From assembly GCA_029168955.1 (NCBI GenBank), contig JAPDOI010001215.1:124001-188000 (forward strand): a stretch of DNA of 64,000 bases, written 5' to 3'. Positions 35,831 to 47,644 of this stretch are shown here, piece by piece. Source of the DNA: Aplectana chamaeleonis (taxonomy: Eukaryota; Nematoda; Chromadorea; Rhabditida; Cosmocercidae). Both the position numbers and the translations under genes were made by a program. The notes below the pieces were generated by a model. It saw only the letters and a list, made by a program, of their open reading frames with translations. It searched no databases and was not told the DNA's origin. The number at the start of each line of letters is the position of its first letter. Position 1 is the first letter of the stretch.

Positions 35831-38800
35831 ATAAAGTGTGCAGGACCCCAGTGGGAGTGAGCGGGACGTCATAGAAAGTGTGCAGGACCCCAGTGAGAGT
35901 GAGCAGAATGTCATAGAAAGTGGGCAGTACCCCAGTGGGAGTGAGCAGGACGTCATAGAAAATGTGCAGGACCCCAGTGGGAGTGAGCAGGACGTCATAG
36001 AAAGTGTGCAGGACCCCAGTGGGAGTGAGCAGGACGGCATAGGAAGGGTGCAGGACCCCAGGGACAGTGGGCAGGACGTAATAGAAAGTGTGCAGGACCC
36101 CAGTGGGAGTGAGCAGGACGTCATAGAAAGTGTACAGGACCCCAGTGGGAGTGAGCAGGACGTCATAGAAAGTGTGCAGGACCCCGGTGGGAGTGTGCAG
36201 GACCCAAATGGGAGTGTGCAGGACCCCAGTGGGAGTGTGCAGGACGTCATAGAAAGTGTGCAGGACCCCAGTGAGAGTGAGCAGGACGTCATAGAAAGTG
36301 TGCAGGACTCCAGTGAGAGTGAGCAAGACGTCATAGAAAGTGTGCAGGACCCCAGTGGGAGGAGCAGAACGTAATAGAAAGTGTGCAGGACCCCAGTGGG
36401 AGTGAGCAGGACGTCATAGAAAGTGTGCAGGACCCCAGTGAGAGTGAGCAGGACGTCATAGAAAGTGTGCAGGACTCCAGTGGGAGTGAGCATGACGTAA
36501 TAGAAAGTGTGCAGGACCCCAGTGGGAGTGAGCAGGACGTCATAGAAAGTGTGCAGGACCCCAGTGGGAGTGAGCAGGACGTCATAGAAAGTGTGCAGGA
36601 CCCCAGTGGGAGTGAGCAGGACGTCATAGAAAGTGTGCAGGACCCCAGTGGGAGTGGGCAGGACCGAAATGGGAGTGTGCGGGAGGCCAGTGGGAGTGTG
36701 CAGGACGTCATAGAAAGTGTGCAGGACCCCAGTGAGAGTGAGCAGGACGTCATAGAAAGTGTGCAGGACTCCAGTGGGAGTGAGCAGGGACGTCATAGAA
36801 AGTGTGCAGGACCCCAGTGAGAGTCAGCAGACGTCATAGAAAGTGTGCAGGACCCCAGTGGGAGGAGCAGGACGTCATAGAAAGTGTGCAGGACCCCAGT
36901 GGGAGTGAGCAGGACGTCATAGAAAGTGTGCAAGACCCCAGTGGGAGTGAGCAGGACGTCATAGAAAGTGTGCAGGACCCCAGTGAGAGTGAGCAGAACG
37001 TCATAGAAAGTGTGCAGGACCCCAGCGGGAGTGAGCAGGACGTCATAGAAAGTGTGCAGGACCCCAGTGAGAGTGAGCAGGACGTCACAGAAAGTGTGCA
37101 GGACCCCAGTGAGAGTGAGCAGGACGTCATAGAAAGTGTGCAGGACCCCAGTGGGAGTGAGCAGGACGTTATAGAAAGTGTGCAGAACCCCAGTGAGAGT
37201 GAGCAGGACGTCATAGAAAGTGTGCAGGACCCCAGTGAGAGTGAGCAGGACGTCATAGAAAGTGTGCAGGACCCCAGTGGGAGTGAGCAGGACGTCATAG
37301 AAAGTGTGCAGGACCCCAGTGGGAGTGAGCAGGACGTCATAGAAAGTGTGCAGGACCCCAGTGGGAGTGAGCAGGACGTCATAGAAAGTGTGCAGGACCC
37401 CAGTGGGAGTGAGCAGGACGTCATAGAAAGTGTGCAGGATCCCAGTGGGAGTGAGCAGGACGTCATAGAAAGTGTGCAGGACCCCAGTGGGAGTGAGCAG
37501 GACGTCATAAAAAGTGTGCAGGACCCCAGTGGGAGTGAGCAGGACGTCATAAAAAGTGTGCAGGACGTCATAGAAAGTGTGCAGGACCCCAGTGGGAGTG
37601 AGCAGGACGTCATAGAAAGTGTGCAGGACCCAGTGGGAGTGAGCAGGACGTCATAGAAAGTGTGCAGGACCCCAGTGGGAGTGAGCAGGACGTCATAGAA
37701 AGTGTGCAGGACCCCAGTGAGAGTGAGCAGAACGTCATAGAAAGTGTGCAGGACCCCAGTGGGAGTGAGCAGGACGTCATAGAAAGTGTGCAGGACCCCA
37801 GTGAGAGTGAGCAGAACGTCATAGAAAGTGTGCAGGACCTCAGTGCGAGTGAGCAGGACGTCATAGAAAGTGTGCAGGACCCCAGTGGGAGTGAGCAGGA
37901 CGTCACAGAAAGTGTGCAGGACCCCAGTGGGAGTGAGCAGGACGTCATAGAAAGTGTGCAGGACCCCAGTGGGAGTGAGCAGGACGTCATAGAAAGTGTG
38001 CAGGACCCCAGTGGGAGTGAGCAGGACGTCATAGAAAGTGTGCAGGACCCCAGTGGGAGTGAGCAGGACGTCATAGAAAGTGTGCAGGACCCCAGTGGGA
38101 GTGAGCAGGAGCGGGAGACGTCATAGAAAGTGCGCAGGACCCCAGTGGGAGTGTGCAGGACGTCATAGAAAGTGTGCAGGAACCCAGTGGGAGTGAGCAG
38201 GACGTAATAGAAAGTGTGCAGGACCCCAGGGGAGTGAGCAGGACGCCATAGAAAGTGTGCAGGACCCCAGTGAGAGTGAGCAGAACGTCAGAGAAAGTGT
38301 GCAGGACCCCAGTGCGAGTGAGCAGGACCCAAATGGGAGTGTGCAGGACCCCAGTGGCATTGTGCAGAACCCCAGTGGGAGTGTGCAGGACGTCATAGAA
38401 AGTGTGCAGGACCCCAGTGAGAGTGAGCAGGACGTCACAGAAAGTGTGCAGGACCCCAGTGAGAGTGAGCAGGACGTCATAGAAAGTGTGCAGGACCCCA
38501 GTGGGAGTGAGCAGAACGTCATAGAAAGTGCGCAGGACCCCAGTGAGAGTGAGCAGGACGTCATAGAAAGTGTGCAGGACCCCAGTGAGAGTGAGCAGGA
38601 CGTCATAGAAAGTGTGCAGGACCCCAGTGGGAGTGAGCAGGACGTCATAGAAAGTGTACAGGACCCCAGTGGAAGTGAGCAGGACGTCATAGAAAGTGAT
38701 CAGGACCCCAGTGAGAGTGAGCAGGACGTCAGAGAAAGTAAGCAGGACCCCAGTGAGAGTGAGCAGAACGTCATAGAAAGTGTGCAGGACCCCAGTGGGA

Positions 38801-40190
38801 GTGAGCAGGACGTCATAGAAAGTGTGCAGGACCCCAGTGGGAGTGAGCAGGACGTCATAGAAAGTGTGCAGGACCCCAGTGAGAGTGAGCAGAACGTCAT
38901 AGAAAGTGTGCAGGACCCCAGTGGGAGTGAGCAGGACGTCATAGAAAGTGTGCAGGACCCCAGTGAGAGTCAGCAGGACGTTATAGAAAGTGTGCAGGAC
39001 CCCAGTGGGAGTGAGCAGGACGTCATAGAAAGTGTGCAGGACCCCAGTGGGAGTGAGCAGGACGTCATAGAAAGTGTGCAGGACCCCAGTGGGAGTGAGC
39101 AGGACGTCATAGAAAGTGTGCAGGACCCCAGTGAGAGTGAGCAGAACGTCATAGAAAGTGTGCAGGACCCCAGCGGGAGTGAGCAGGACGTCATAGAAAG
39201 TGTGCAGGACCCCAGTGAGAGTGAGCAGGACGTCACAGAAAGTGTGCAGGACCCCAGTGAGAGTGAGCAGGACGTCATAGAAAGTGTGCAGGACCCCAGT
39301 GGGAGTGAGCAGGACGTTATAGAAAGTGTGCAGAACCCCAGTGAGAGTGAGCAGGACGTCATAGAAAGTGTGCAGGACCCCAGTGAGAGTGAGCAGGACG
39401 TCATAGAAAGTGTGCAGGACCCCAGTGGGAGTGAGCAGGACGTCATAGAAAGTGTGCAGAACCCCAGTGGGAGTGAGCAGGACGTCATAGAAAGTGTGCA
39501 GGACCCCAGTGGGAGTGAGCAGGACGTCATAGAAAGTGTGCAGGACCCCAGTGGGAGTGAGCAGGACGTCATAGAAAGTGTGCGGGACCCCAGTGGGAGT
39601 GAGCAGGACGTCATAGAAAGTGTGCAGGACCCCAGTGGGAGTGAGCAGGACGTCATAGAAAGTGTGCGGGACCCCAGTGGGAGTGAGCAGGACGTCATAG
39701 AAAGTGTGCAGGACCCCAGTGAGAGTGAGCAGAACGTCATAGAAAGTGTGCAGGACCCCAGTGGGAGTGAGCAGGACGTCATAGAAAGTGTGCAGGACCC
39801 CAGTGGGAGTGAGCAGGACGTCATAGAAAGTGTGCAGGACCCCAGTGGGAGTGAGCAGGACGTCATAGAAAGTGTGCAGGACCCCAGTGGGAGTGAGCAG
39901 GACGTCATAGAAAGTGTGCAGGACCCCAGTGGGAGTGAGCAGGACGTCATAGAAAGTGTGCGGGACCCCAGTGAGAGTGAGCAGGACGTCATAGAAAGTG
40001 TGCAGGACCCCAGTGAGAGTGAGCAGAACGTCATAGAAAGTGTGCAGGACCCCAGTGCGAGTGAGCAGGACCCAAATGGGAGTGTGCAGGACCCCAGTGG
40101 GAGTGTGCAGAACCCCAGTGGGAGTGTGCAGGACGTCATAGAAAGTTCGCAGGGCCGCAGTGGAAGTGTGCAGGACGTCATGAAGAAAGT
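35831..40190 (+). repeat. 42-bp satellite array 1, clean right block
   Basis: About 100 units with few frame-breaking indels. Plus ORF 38257-40320 (687 codons) and minus ORF 38071-40386 (771 codons) run through it. The plus ORF leaves the array at about 40190 and adds about 45 non-repetitive codons ending EEYAKL before a stop. The last units (40130-40190) are diverged, as expected at the edge of an array homogenised by unequal exchange. No start codon or splice site argues for translation. Confidence 0.93.
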
Positions 40191-42014
40191 AGAAGTGAAA
40201 CAGAGAGATTTTGTCAATTTTTTCATGCGAAATCTTAGCCATTGTGTAGCGAAGAAAACATGGGAAATCATGTATCTTGAGAAGCGTGCAGCGCGTTTTG
40301 AGGAGTACGCAAAGCTTTGAGAAACTTCCTCGCCAGTCTGACGAAACAACCAGCAGCTCCACTTCCGCATATTGTCTGTTCGTCACACATTACAACCGCT
40401 CATTCATTTTGATTCACTAACTTCGATAAACCAGTTTTATATATGTTGAAAGTCTGAGCTTATCAAAATCTGCTTCACAAAAACGTAAACATCAACGGAC
40501 ATATTTCATTTATTGAGAACAAAGGCATGGTGTTGGTGAACAAGGGAAACCACATCTAAAATGCGAGTGCTTTTTTCTCAACATGACAGGGATGGTAGAG
40601 CGAGAATAATATCTTGCGTACATTACAGAAGGAAGGGGTCGTAAATAAGATGCCGGTAACAATCGACGATCTACCGCTGGCTTCTTATGTTTTGCTTTTT
40701 TTATGCCACGTTTTTTATACCCTACGCCCTGCTATAAATGTCCGGCAGCCAGTTTTGCTCAGGAGAGTTCATACGGACAGCAACTTTCGGATATACGGAA
40801 GGCAGTCAACACCGTTTTGTCAGAATAATCTGCCTCAGGAAGCTAGCGGACGTGAAAATTATTTTGAGCGAAAACTTCGCTCAGTCTCGCTAGTAATAAT
40901 TGAAACGACATAATATCACTGTGAGGCATTCCACCATTTTGAACCCTCGCTCCTGGAAAATCCGAAAACGAAGTTTCAAAATTTTCTCAGTTTATGTAGC
41001 TCCCCTTCGGAGCAGTGCCTCTCTCCAAAAAAAAGAGTCTAGGCTGTACCAGGTGTAGATGAACACGGGCGGCCGCGTTGAGACCGCAAAAACAGTTTCA
41101 TTCGAAAACAAAGTTTTTCGGGGAACTTCGGTCCACGCTGCACATTAATGGGTAGGAACTTGAGCTTTGAATATGATAGCCTTTGCAGAAATCAAAAAGT
41201 CTTTGTTTGGAAAAGTTACAAGCTTCGGACGTTTTTTTTGCCAAGTTTGGCAAACGCTCCCCGTTTCCACAAAACTTAGCGCGGGTATTGCAGTCAGGAG
41301 GAATTAACAAATCACCTGTGGCTTTCAAGTAGCTTTTGATGAGTGCGATTTTTCTTCCTGTAAAGGCTAGTGAAACTTCAGGTAGGTAGTAACTGGCAGA
41401 TATTGCATGGCTTTCGTTTGCTGTTTTGCCTTTTGCCGGCCATTTTTGGGGTTCGCCGTTGTCATTGAAGGTTTCCGAAATCTAAAGCCCCTTTCACACT
41501 TGCCCGACCGACGTCGGTCTCAGTATCAGGGTCCAGAGCAAACGTAGGAAAACCGTTCTTTTTGCATTTAATATACTTTAGAAAGGTGAATAACTGCTCA
41601 AAAAATGGTCCAAAATGGTTACCTGAGATTCGAGAAAAAGTGTCAAAACCACGTCATTTTGGTCGAAAAAATGTTCATCTCCTTTTTTTTCGGTTGGCGT
41701 TCACGATCTTGTTGGAACACTTATCGTTGAGCTAGACAGCTCATTTTCGGCCAGGGAGCTGGTTTTGTTTGCACCTAGCTCCTGGCAAAATTTGAAGTTG
41801 GTAGCTCAATTTTTGTGGAACCTCAAAATTGAGGGTCAGGAAAGACAAAAACACGTAAACATGTTATTATAAACCATCCGAAGTTTACTTATTCGTAAAA
41901 ATGAACTAGTGAAATAAACACCGTTACTGATAGGCTTTTGCTCAGGATTTGACGGGGCAACGATTCAATCAATACGGCAGGATCTCGGAAGCACTTTTTG
42001 GAACGCGGCACGGT
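40191..42014. other. Unique spacer between satellite arrays
   Basis: About 1.8 kb without repeats of the 42-bp family and without a gene I can support. At 41483-41519 there is a lone left end of family B (TAAAGCCCCTTTCACACTTG, then CCCGACCGACGTCGG) with no right partner, so it is a truncated copy. T-rich and A-rich runs at 41010-41060 and 41690 are unremarkable. Confidence 0.5.
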
Positions 42015-42023
42015 GTGACTCAG

Positions 42024-44399
42024 AGGTGCGCCACAGAACGCCGTAGAAAGTGTGTGGGACCAAAGTGGGAGTGCGCCGGACGCCGTAGAAAGTGTGCGGC
42101 ACCCAAGTGGGAGTGCGCCGGACGCCGTGGAAAGTGTGCGGGACCCAAATGGGCGTGCGCAGAACGCCGTAGAAAGTGTTCATGACCCAAATGAGAGTGC
42201 GCCGGACGCCGTAGAAAGTGTGCGGGACTCAAATGGGAGTGCGCCGGACGCCGTATAAAGTGTGCGGGACCCAAATGGGTGTGCGCAGAACGCCGTAGTA
42301 ATTGTGTGGGACCCAAATGAGAGTGCGCCGGACGCCGTAGAAAGTGTGCGGGACCCAAATGGGTGTACGCAGAACGGCGTAGAAAGTGTGCGGGAACCAA
42401 ATGAGAGTGCGCCACACGCCGTAGAAAGCGTGCGGGACCCAAGTGGGAGTGCGCGGGACGCCGTGGAAAGTGTGCGGGACCCAAATGGGCGTGCGCAGAA
42501 CGCCGTATAAAGTGTGCATGACCCAAATGAGAGTGCGCCGGACGCCGTAGAAAGTGTGCGGGACTCAAATGGGAGTGCGCCGGACGCCGTATAAAGTGTG
42601 CGGGACCCAAATGGGTGTGCGCAGAACGCCGTAGTAATTGAGTGGGACCCAAATGAGAGTGCGCCGGACGCCGTAGAAAGTGTGCGGGACCCAAATGAGA
42701 GTGCGCCGGACGCCGTAGAAAGTGTGCGGGACCCAAATGAGAGTGCGCCGCACGCCGTAAAAAGTGTGCGGGACCAAATGAGAGTGCGCCGGACGCCGTG
42801 AAAGTGTGCGGGACCCACGTGGGAGTGCGCCGGGCCCCGTATAAAGTGTGCGGGACCCAAATGGGTGTGCACAAACGCCGTAGTGTGTGGGACCCAAATG
42901 AGAGTGCGCCGGACGCGGTAGAAAGTGTGCGGGACCCAAATGAGAGAGCGTCGGACGCCGTAGAAAGTGTGCATGACCCAAATGAGAGTGCGCCGGACGC
43001 CGTAGAAAGTGTGCGGGATTCAAATGGGAGTGCGCCGGACGCCGTATAAAGTGTGCGGGACCCAAATGGGTGTGCGCAGAACGCCGTAGTAATTGAGTGG
43101 GACCCAAATGAGAGTGCGCCGGACGCCGTAGAAAGTGTGCGGGACCCAAATGAGAGTGCGCCGGACGCCGTAGAAAGTGTGCGGGACCCAAATGAGAGTG
43201 CGCCGCACGCCGTAAAAAGTGTGCGGGACCAAATGAGAGTGCGCCGGACGCCGTGAAAGTGTGCGGGACCACGGGAGTGCGCCGGACCCCGTATAAAGTG
43301 TGCGGGACCCAAATGGGTGTGCACAAAACGCCGTAGCATTTGTGTGGACCCAAATGAGAGTGCGCCGGACGCGGTAGAAAGTGTGCAGGACCCAAATGAG
43401 AGATGCGTCGGACGCCGTAGAAAGTGTGCGGGACCAAGTGGGAGTGGCGCCGGACGCCGTAGAAAGTGTGCGGGACCCAAATGAGAGTGCGCCGGACGCT
43501 GTAGAAAGTGTGCGGGACCCAAATGAGTGCGCCGGACGCCGTCAAAGTGTGCGGGACCCAAATGAGAGCGCCGGACGCCGTGGAAAGTATGCGGGACCCA
43601 CGTGGGAGCGCCGGACGCCGTATAAAGTGTGCGGACTCAAATGGGTGTGCGCAGACCGCCGTAGTAATTGTGTAGGACCCAAATGAGAGTGCGCCGGACG
43701 CCGTAGAAAGTGTGCGGGACCCAAATGAGAGAGCGTCGGACGCCATAGAAAGCGTGCGGGACCCAATTGGGAGTGCGCCGGACGCCGTAGAAAGCGTGCA
43801 GGACCCAAATGAGACAGCGTCGTACGCCGTAGAAAGTGTGCGGGACCCAAGTGGGAGTGCGCCGGACGCCGTAGAAAGTGTGCGGGACCCAAATGAGAGT
43901 GCGCCACACGCTGTAGAAAGCGTGCGGGACCCAAGTGGGAGTGCGCCGGACGCCGTAGAAAGTGTGCTGGACCCAAATGGGTGTGCGCAGAACGCCGTAG
44001 AAAGTGTGCGGGACTCAAATGGGTGTGCGCAAAACGCCCTAGAAAGTGTGTCGAACCCAAATGAGAGTGCGCCGGACGCCGTAGAAAGTGTGCGGGACCC
44101 GAATGAGAGTGCGCCGGACGCCGTAGAAAGTGTGCGGGTCCCAAATGAGACACCGTCGTACGCCGTCGAAAGTGTGCGAGACCCAAGTGGTAGTGCGCCG
44201 GATGCCGTAGAAAGTGTGCGGGACTCAAAAAGGGAGTGCGCCGGACGCCGTAGAAAGTGTGCGGGACCCAAATGAGAGTGCGCCACACGCCGTAGAAAGC
44301 GTGCGGGACCCAAGTGGGAGTGCGCTCGACGCCGTAGAAAGTGTAAGGTGACAAAGTGAGAGTGCGTAAGACGCCGTAGAAAGTGTGCGGGACCCAATT
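42024..44399 (+). repeat. 42-bp satellite array 2 (diverged cousin)
   Basis: About 57 tandem units of 42 bp, again two 21-bp halves: GTGCGGGACCC plus AAATGGGAGT, and GTGCGCCGGAC plus GCCGTAGAAA. Half by half it aligns with array 1 (GTGCAGGAC to GTGCGGGAC, GTCATAGAAA to GCCGTAGAAA) in the same orientation. The two arrays therefore share an ancestor. Larger blocks also repeat: the phrase GTAGTAATTGAGTGGGACCC occurs at about 42632 and 43086, 454 bp apart. Long ORFs on the minus strand (for example 42565-44397) are shadows of the repeat. Confidence 0.93.
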
Positions 44400-44401
44400 A
44401 G

Positions 44402-44702
44402 AAGCACGCCCATGCCGATCATTTTTTCCGCAGGGCTACCGTAACCATTCTTGAGCAAAACATGATAACGAGCGATAACACACGCTCATAACATGCGGGG
44501 TATAAAAAGGCAGAAAAGCGGTATGCATTCATTCACACACCGTTCTCTTCGAGAAACCGCCGGGAAGTGGCTGAGGAGGTCGAAATTGTGCAAACACGTT
44601 TGTTGGCTATTACGATGTGCTCATATCCAAGCTGACACTCAGAAAATTTTTGAAGGAGGGTTACGGTAGCCCTGCGGAAAAATGATCGGCATGAGCCTGC
44701 TT
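44402..44702. mobile_element. TIR element splitting arrays 2 and 3
   Basis: The ends are inverted copies: AAGCACGCC then CATGCCGATCATTTTTTCCG and CAGGGCTACCGTAACC on the left, mirrored by GGTTACGGTAGCCCTG to GATCGGCATG on the right. Total about 301 bp, no coding capacity, with a TATAAAAAG motif inside near 44501. Satellite sequence flanks both sides, so it inserted into, or was captured by, the satellite. Confidence 0.75.
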
Positions 44703-44890
44703 GTGACCAAATGGGTGTGCGCAGAACGCCGTAGAAAGTGTGCAGGACATCCGTGTGAGTGTGCAAGATGTAACAGAACGTGCGCAGGACATTAGTGGGA
44801 GTGTGCAGGACATCAGAGGGAGTGTGCAGGACATCAGTTGGAGTGCGCAGGACGTCATAGAAGAGGGAGGGGGGCAGGACATCAGTGGGT
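44703..44890 (+). repeat. Satellite array 3, 21-bp remnant
   Basis: About eight or nine 21-bp halves (GTGCAGGACATC plus AGTGGGAGT types, with GTAACAGAACG and GTCATAGAA forms). They are intermediate in sequence between arrays 1 and 2 and do not follow a strict 42-bp alternation. This may preserve the older 21-bp organisation. Confidence 0.8.
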
Positions 44891-44958
44891 TTACTTTCAT
44901 CTAACACCACCAGGCATAAATCATGTTAGAAAGGAAACTTTAAGGAAAAATAAATGAA

Positions 44959-45593
44959 ATTCCTGAAAGTTTAGGTTCCTGGCAAAAGTGAAGATTTGGC
45001 ATGGCCATAGAAATATACTCAGTTAAAAAGGGAAAATAATGAAAAATGAAAAAAGGTTTTCAAATATTCCTGAGAACGATTTGGCGTAGAATAATTTGTT
45101 TTTCGGGAAATGAAGTGAAATAGTTGAAAGTATGATTTGGCAGTCGAGTTTGAACCAGCTATTGATAAGAGTTGTGCAAAACGAAAGATCGCCTTGTCTG
45201 TGCTTATCCGTAGAACATATCGAAGCGAAATCACGCGTGTTGATTTTACTTCACCTAATACGTGAAGACCGCCGCATAACAGCTCCCGAAAAAGTTTTGA
45301 TGCTTCCCATTTCACGCGTGATTTCGCTTTGATATGTTCTACGGATAAGCACAGACAAGGCGATCTCTCGTTTTGCACAACTCTTATCAATAGCTGGTTC
45401 AAACTCGACTGCCAAATCATACTTTCAACTATTTCACTTCATTTCCCGAAAAACAAATTATTCTACGCCAAATCGTTCTCAGGAATATTTCAAAACCTTT
45501 TCTCATTTTTCGTTATTTTCCCTTTTTAACTGAGTATATTTCTATGGCCATGCCAAATCTTCACTTTTGCCAGGAACCTAAACTTTCAGGAAT
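44959..45593. mobile_element. Long foldback element, two 281-bp arms
   Basis: The left arm 44959-45239 and right arm 45313-45593 are near-perfect inverted copies of the same length. They start ATTCCTGAAAGTTTAGG and meet at TCACGCGTG. The loop is only 73 bp. Short open frames here mirror each other because of the palindrome. It has no transposase and no clear target duplication. On the right it abuts the middle of a family B element, so it probably inserted there and the left half was lost. Confidence 0.85.
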
Positions 45594-45697
45594 GTGTAAT
45601 ATCTATCTACCCTACCGTACCCATCTTATCTATCTTAACTTATCAAATTCGATAACGAGTTGTCCGACGTCGGCCGGCAAACTAGGAAAGGGGCTTG
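45594..45697. mobile_element. Family B MITE, right half only
   Basis: It starts within the family B core (TGTGTAATATCTATCTACCC) and continues through GATAACGAGTTGTCCGACG to GAAAGGGGCTT, matching the right half of the full copy at 56032-56188. The left half is missing at the foldback boundary. Confidence 0.75.
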
Positions 45698-45994
45698 AAA
45701 TTCCTTTACCGCACACCCCTGATCGAGATTCATAGCAATGCTGCAGACGGAGTCGCTGGTAGCCCGAAGAGTGTGGCCATACTATCTCAGGCGAGCTTCA
45801 CGCAGCTTGTCGTTGATCGGGGCGACACCGAACCGCTCCCGAATGTCATCATCGCGTCATGCACTTACTTATCGAAAAATTTTACCGATGCACTTACACA
45901 TCGAAAAACCGCAGCACTTTTTCGAACACAAAACATGAAAAAAAACATAAAACTATCAAGAATTTCTGTTCTGTAAGTACTCGCATGGAATAGC

Positions 45995-46150
45995 TATCAC
46001 TCATTTTTTGAAACATCTGTGATAGCTGGGTGAGTCTGTGTTTTCACAGATATGACTACATCTGTGAAAGCAGTGAAAACAGATGAAAGTGTGAGGATGG
46101 AAACACAAACTCACCGCCCAAACTCAATTATTTCGGAAAAATGAGTGATA
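45995..46150. mobile_element. Small TIR element (156 bp)
   Basis: TATCACTCATTTTTTGAA at the left is mirrored by TTCGGAAAAATGAGTGATA at the right. An inner palindromic part contains CATCTGTGATAG and CATCTGTGAAAG. It is non-autonomous. Confidence 0.65.
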
Positions 46151-46503
46151 ACACAATCAGGCTACCGGATGTTAGCACAAGTCCGCAACCGCACCATGTC
46201 TTTTTAACATTTCGGTAAACTATATCTACTATTTGTTCCTGAAATTCTGGAGAACAGGCATTTTGTTTTTTTTCTCGGTTCTCCTTTTAGGCACCCATCT
46301 TAGCCCTCTCTGAAATGTTCAATATGCACCCACTTAGGGTCATCCGGGACGCGTGCTCAACCCTGTTTACGCCAGTTTCAGACAGGCGACGGCATTACGC
46401 TCATCAACTGTTCCGTTTTCAACATACGCGTGGTGTCGCGCTTGCACTTCCTGATCACGCGCGCCGTTCAACCAATCGCCGCGACGTGAAGTATGATCCC
46501 GTC

Positions 46504-47644
46504 TTAAAGGCAGTGTTCACGATGATTTTCGTTCCCGAGTTTTCCACTCAGAACAGTGCGTTGGCCAGCAGGTGTTACCAGAATTACGAAGAAACGGCGA
46601 GAAACGCACTAAAACTGTGTATTTCAGTGACATTATTCTCTGGCCTGGACTAGTTGTTCGGTTGGATGAACATGTTCACGGTGGTTGTCACTGGTGAAAA
46701 ATGGGTCTGATCGAAAACGGGATAGTATTTGAGGCGAAACTGTATTAGTTAGAGCCTTGAGGAAAGAATGGAGCAATAGAGAGTGCAGAATTGCAAAGGA
46801 CGGGTACACAAAAGATTTCATTGTCACAACAAGCACTTTTTAACATTTCGGTAAACTATATCACAGCTCCTGAAGCATAGTCGAGATAACAGCATAGATA
46901 GGTCCGCACGGCCCGTGCTATAGCCGTCAACGACGTTTGAATCGCTGAAAACTGTCCAGGATGACAGTATTTGTTTGACATGTTTGAGCAATCTAAATTT
47001 CCACGCCCATTTTTCACACCCCTTTGAGTAACAGAATGAGAACTGATACTTGTGAAAACGTGTGATAATTGAGAGTGATAGCACTATCAAATGGGAGTGC
47101 AAGAGAAATAGCTTGGTTTACTTGAGTATAACATGTTTGTGCACTGATAAAATCCTCCATTTCAAGAGGTCAGCGAAAGTAGAGCGGCATTCTCGAAAGT
47201 GCACGAGAGTCATTAGGTATGCAGACATGTTATACTCAAGTAAACCAAGCTATCTCTCTCGTGCACTCCCATTTGGCAGTGACATCACTCTCAATTATCA
47301 CACGTTTTCACAAGTATCGATTCTCATTCTGTTACTCCAAGGGGTGTGAAAATATGGGTCTGATCGAAAACGGGATAGTATTTGGCGAAACATTGTCATT
47401 AGTTAGAGCCTGACAGAATTCAGCGCTTCAAAGTGCAGAATTGCAAAGGACGGGTACACAAAAGATTTCATTGTCACAACAAGCACTTTCTGTGATACTT
47501 AAGAGGCGGGGTGATACTTGAAGATTTCGTGTACTTCTGGTGCGTTTTCTCGATTCCTTCGTCATTTCAGTTCTATCCGGGGACCAAACAATCGATTTAG
47601 TGAGTAGTCTCAAAATCGAAGATTATCGTGAATATGCCTTTAGA
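46504..47644. mobile_element. Family A MITE, copy 5, composite
   Basis: The left end TTAAAGGCAGTGTTCACGA is intact and the right end reads TTATCGTGAATATGCCTTTA. A segment from ATGGGTCTGATCGAAAACGG to CACAACAAGCACTTT occurs twice (about 46690-46836 and 47354-47490). Between the two lie about 170 bp of other DNA and the foldback at 47011-47352. The structure fits a partial internal duplication accompanying nested insertion. Confidence 0.7.
47011..47352. mobile_element. Nested foldback element, about 127-bp arms
   Basis: The left arm (TTTTCACACCCC, AGTAACAGAATGAGAA, ... TATAACATGT) and right arm (47225-47352) are inverted copies with small differences. The spacer is about 88 bp. It sits inside the composite family A copy. 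Confidence 0.75.

Noticed and set aside
7767..40190. CRISPR array
   Set aside because: Units are head-to-tail with no unique spacers, unit halves are related to each other, there are no cas genes, and the context is eukaryotic.
7767..40190. Centromere or telomere call for the array
   Set aside because: No telomeric repeat or positional evidence is present. A 42-bp satellite alone does not identify a centromere.
42020..44397. Long minus-strand ORFs in array 2 as genes
   Set aside because: They are translations of the 42-bp unit and appear in several overlapping frames.
44533..44910. 125-codon minus ORF spanning the TIR element and array 3
   Set aside because: It is a fusion of satellite translation and transposon sequence, with no independent coding signal.
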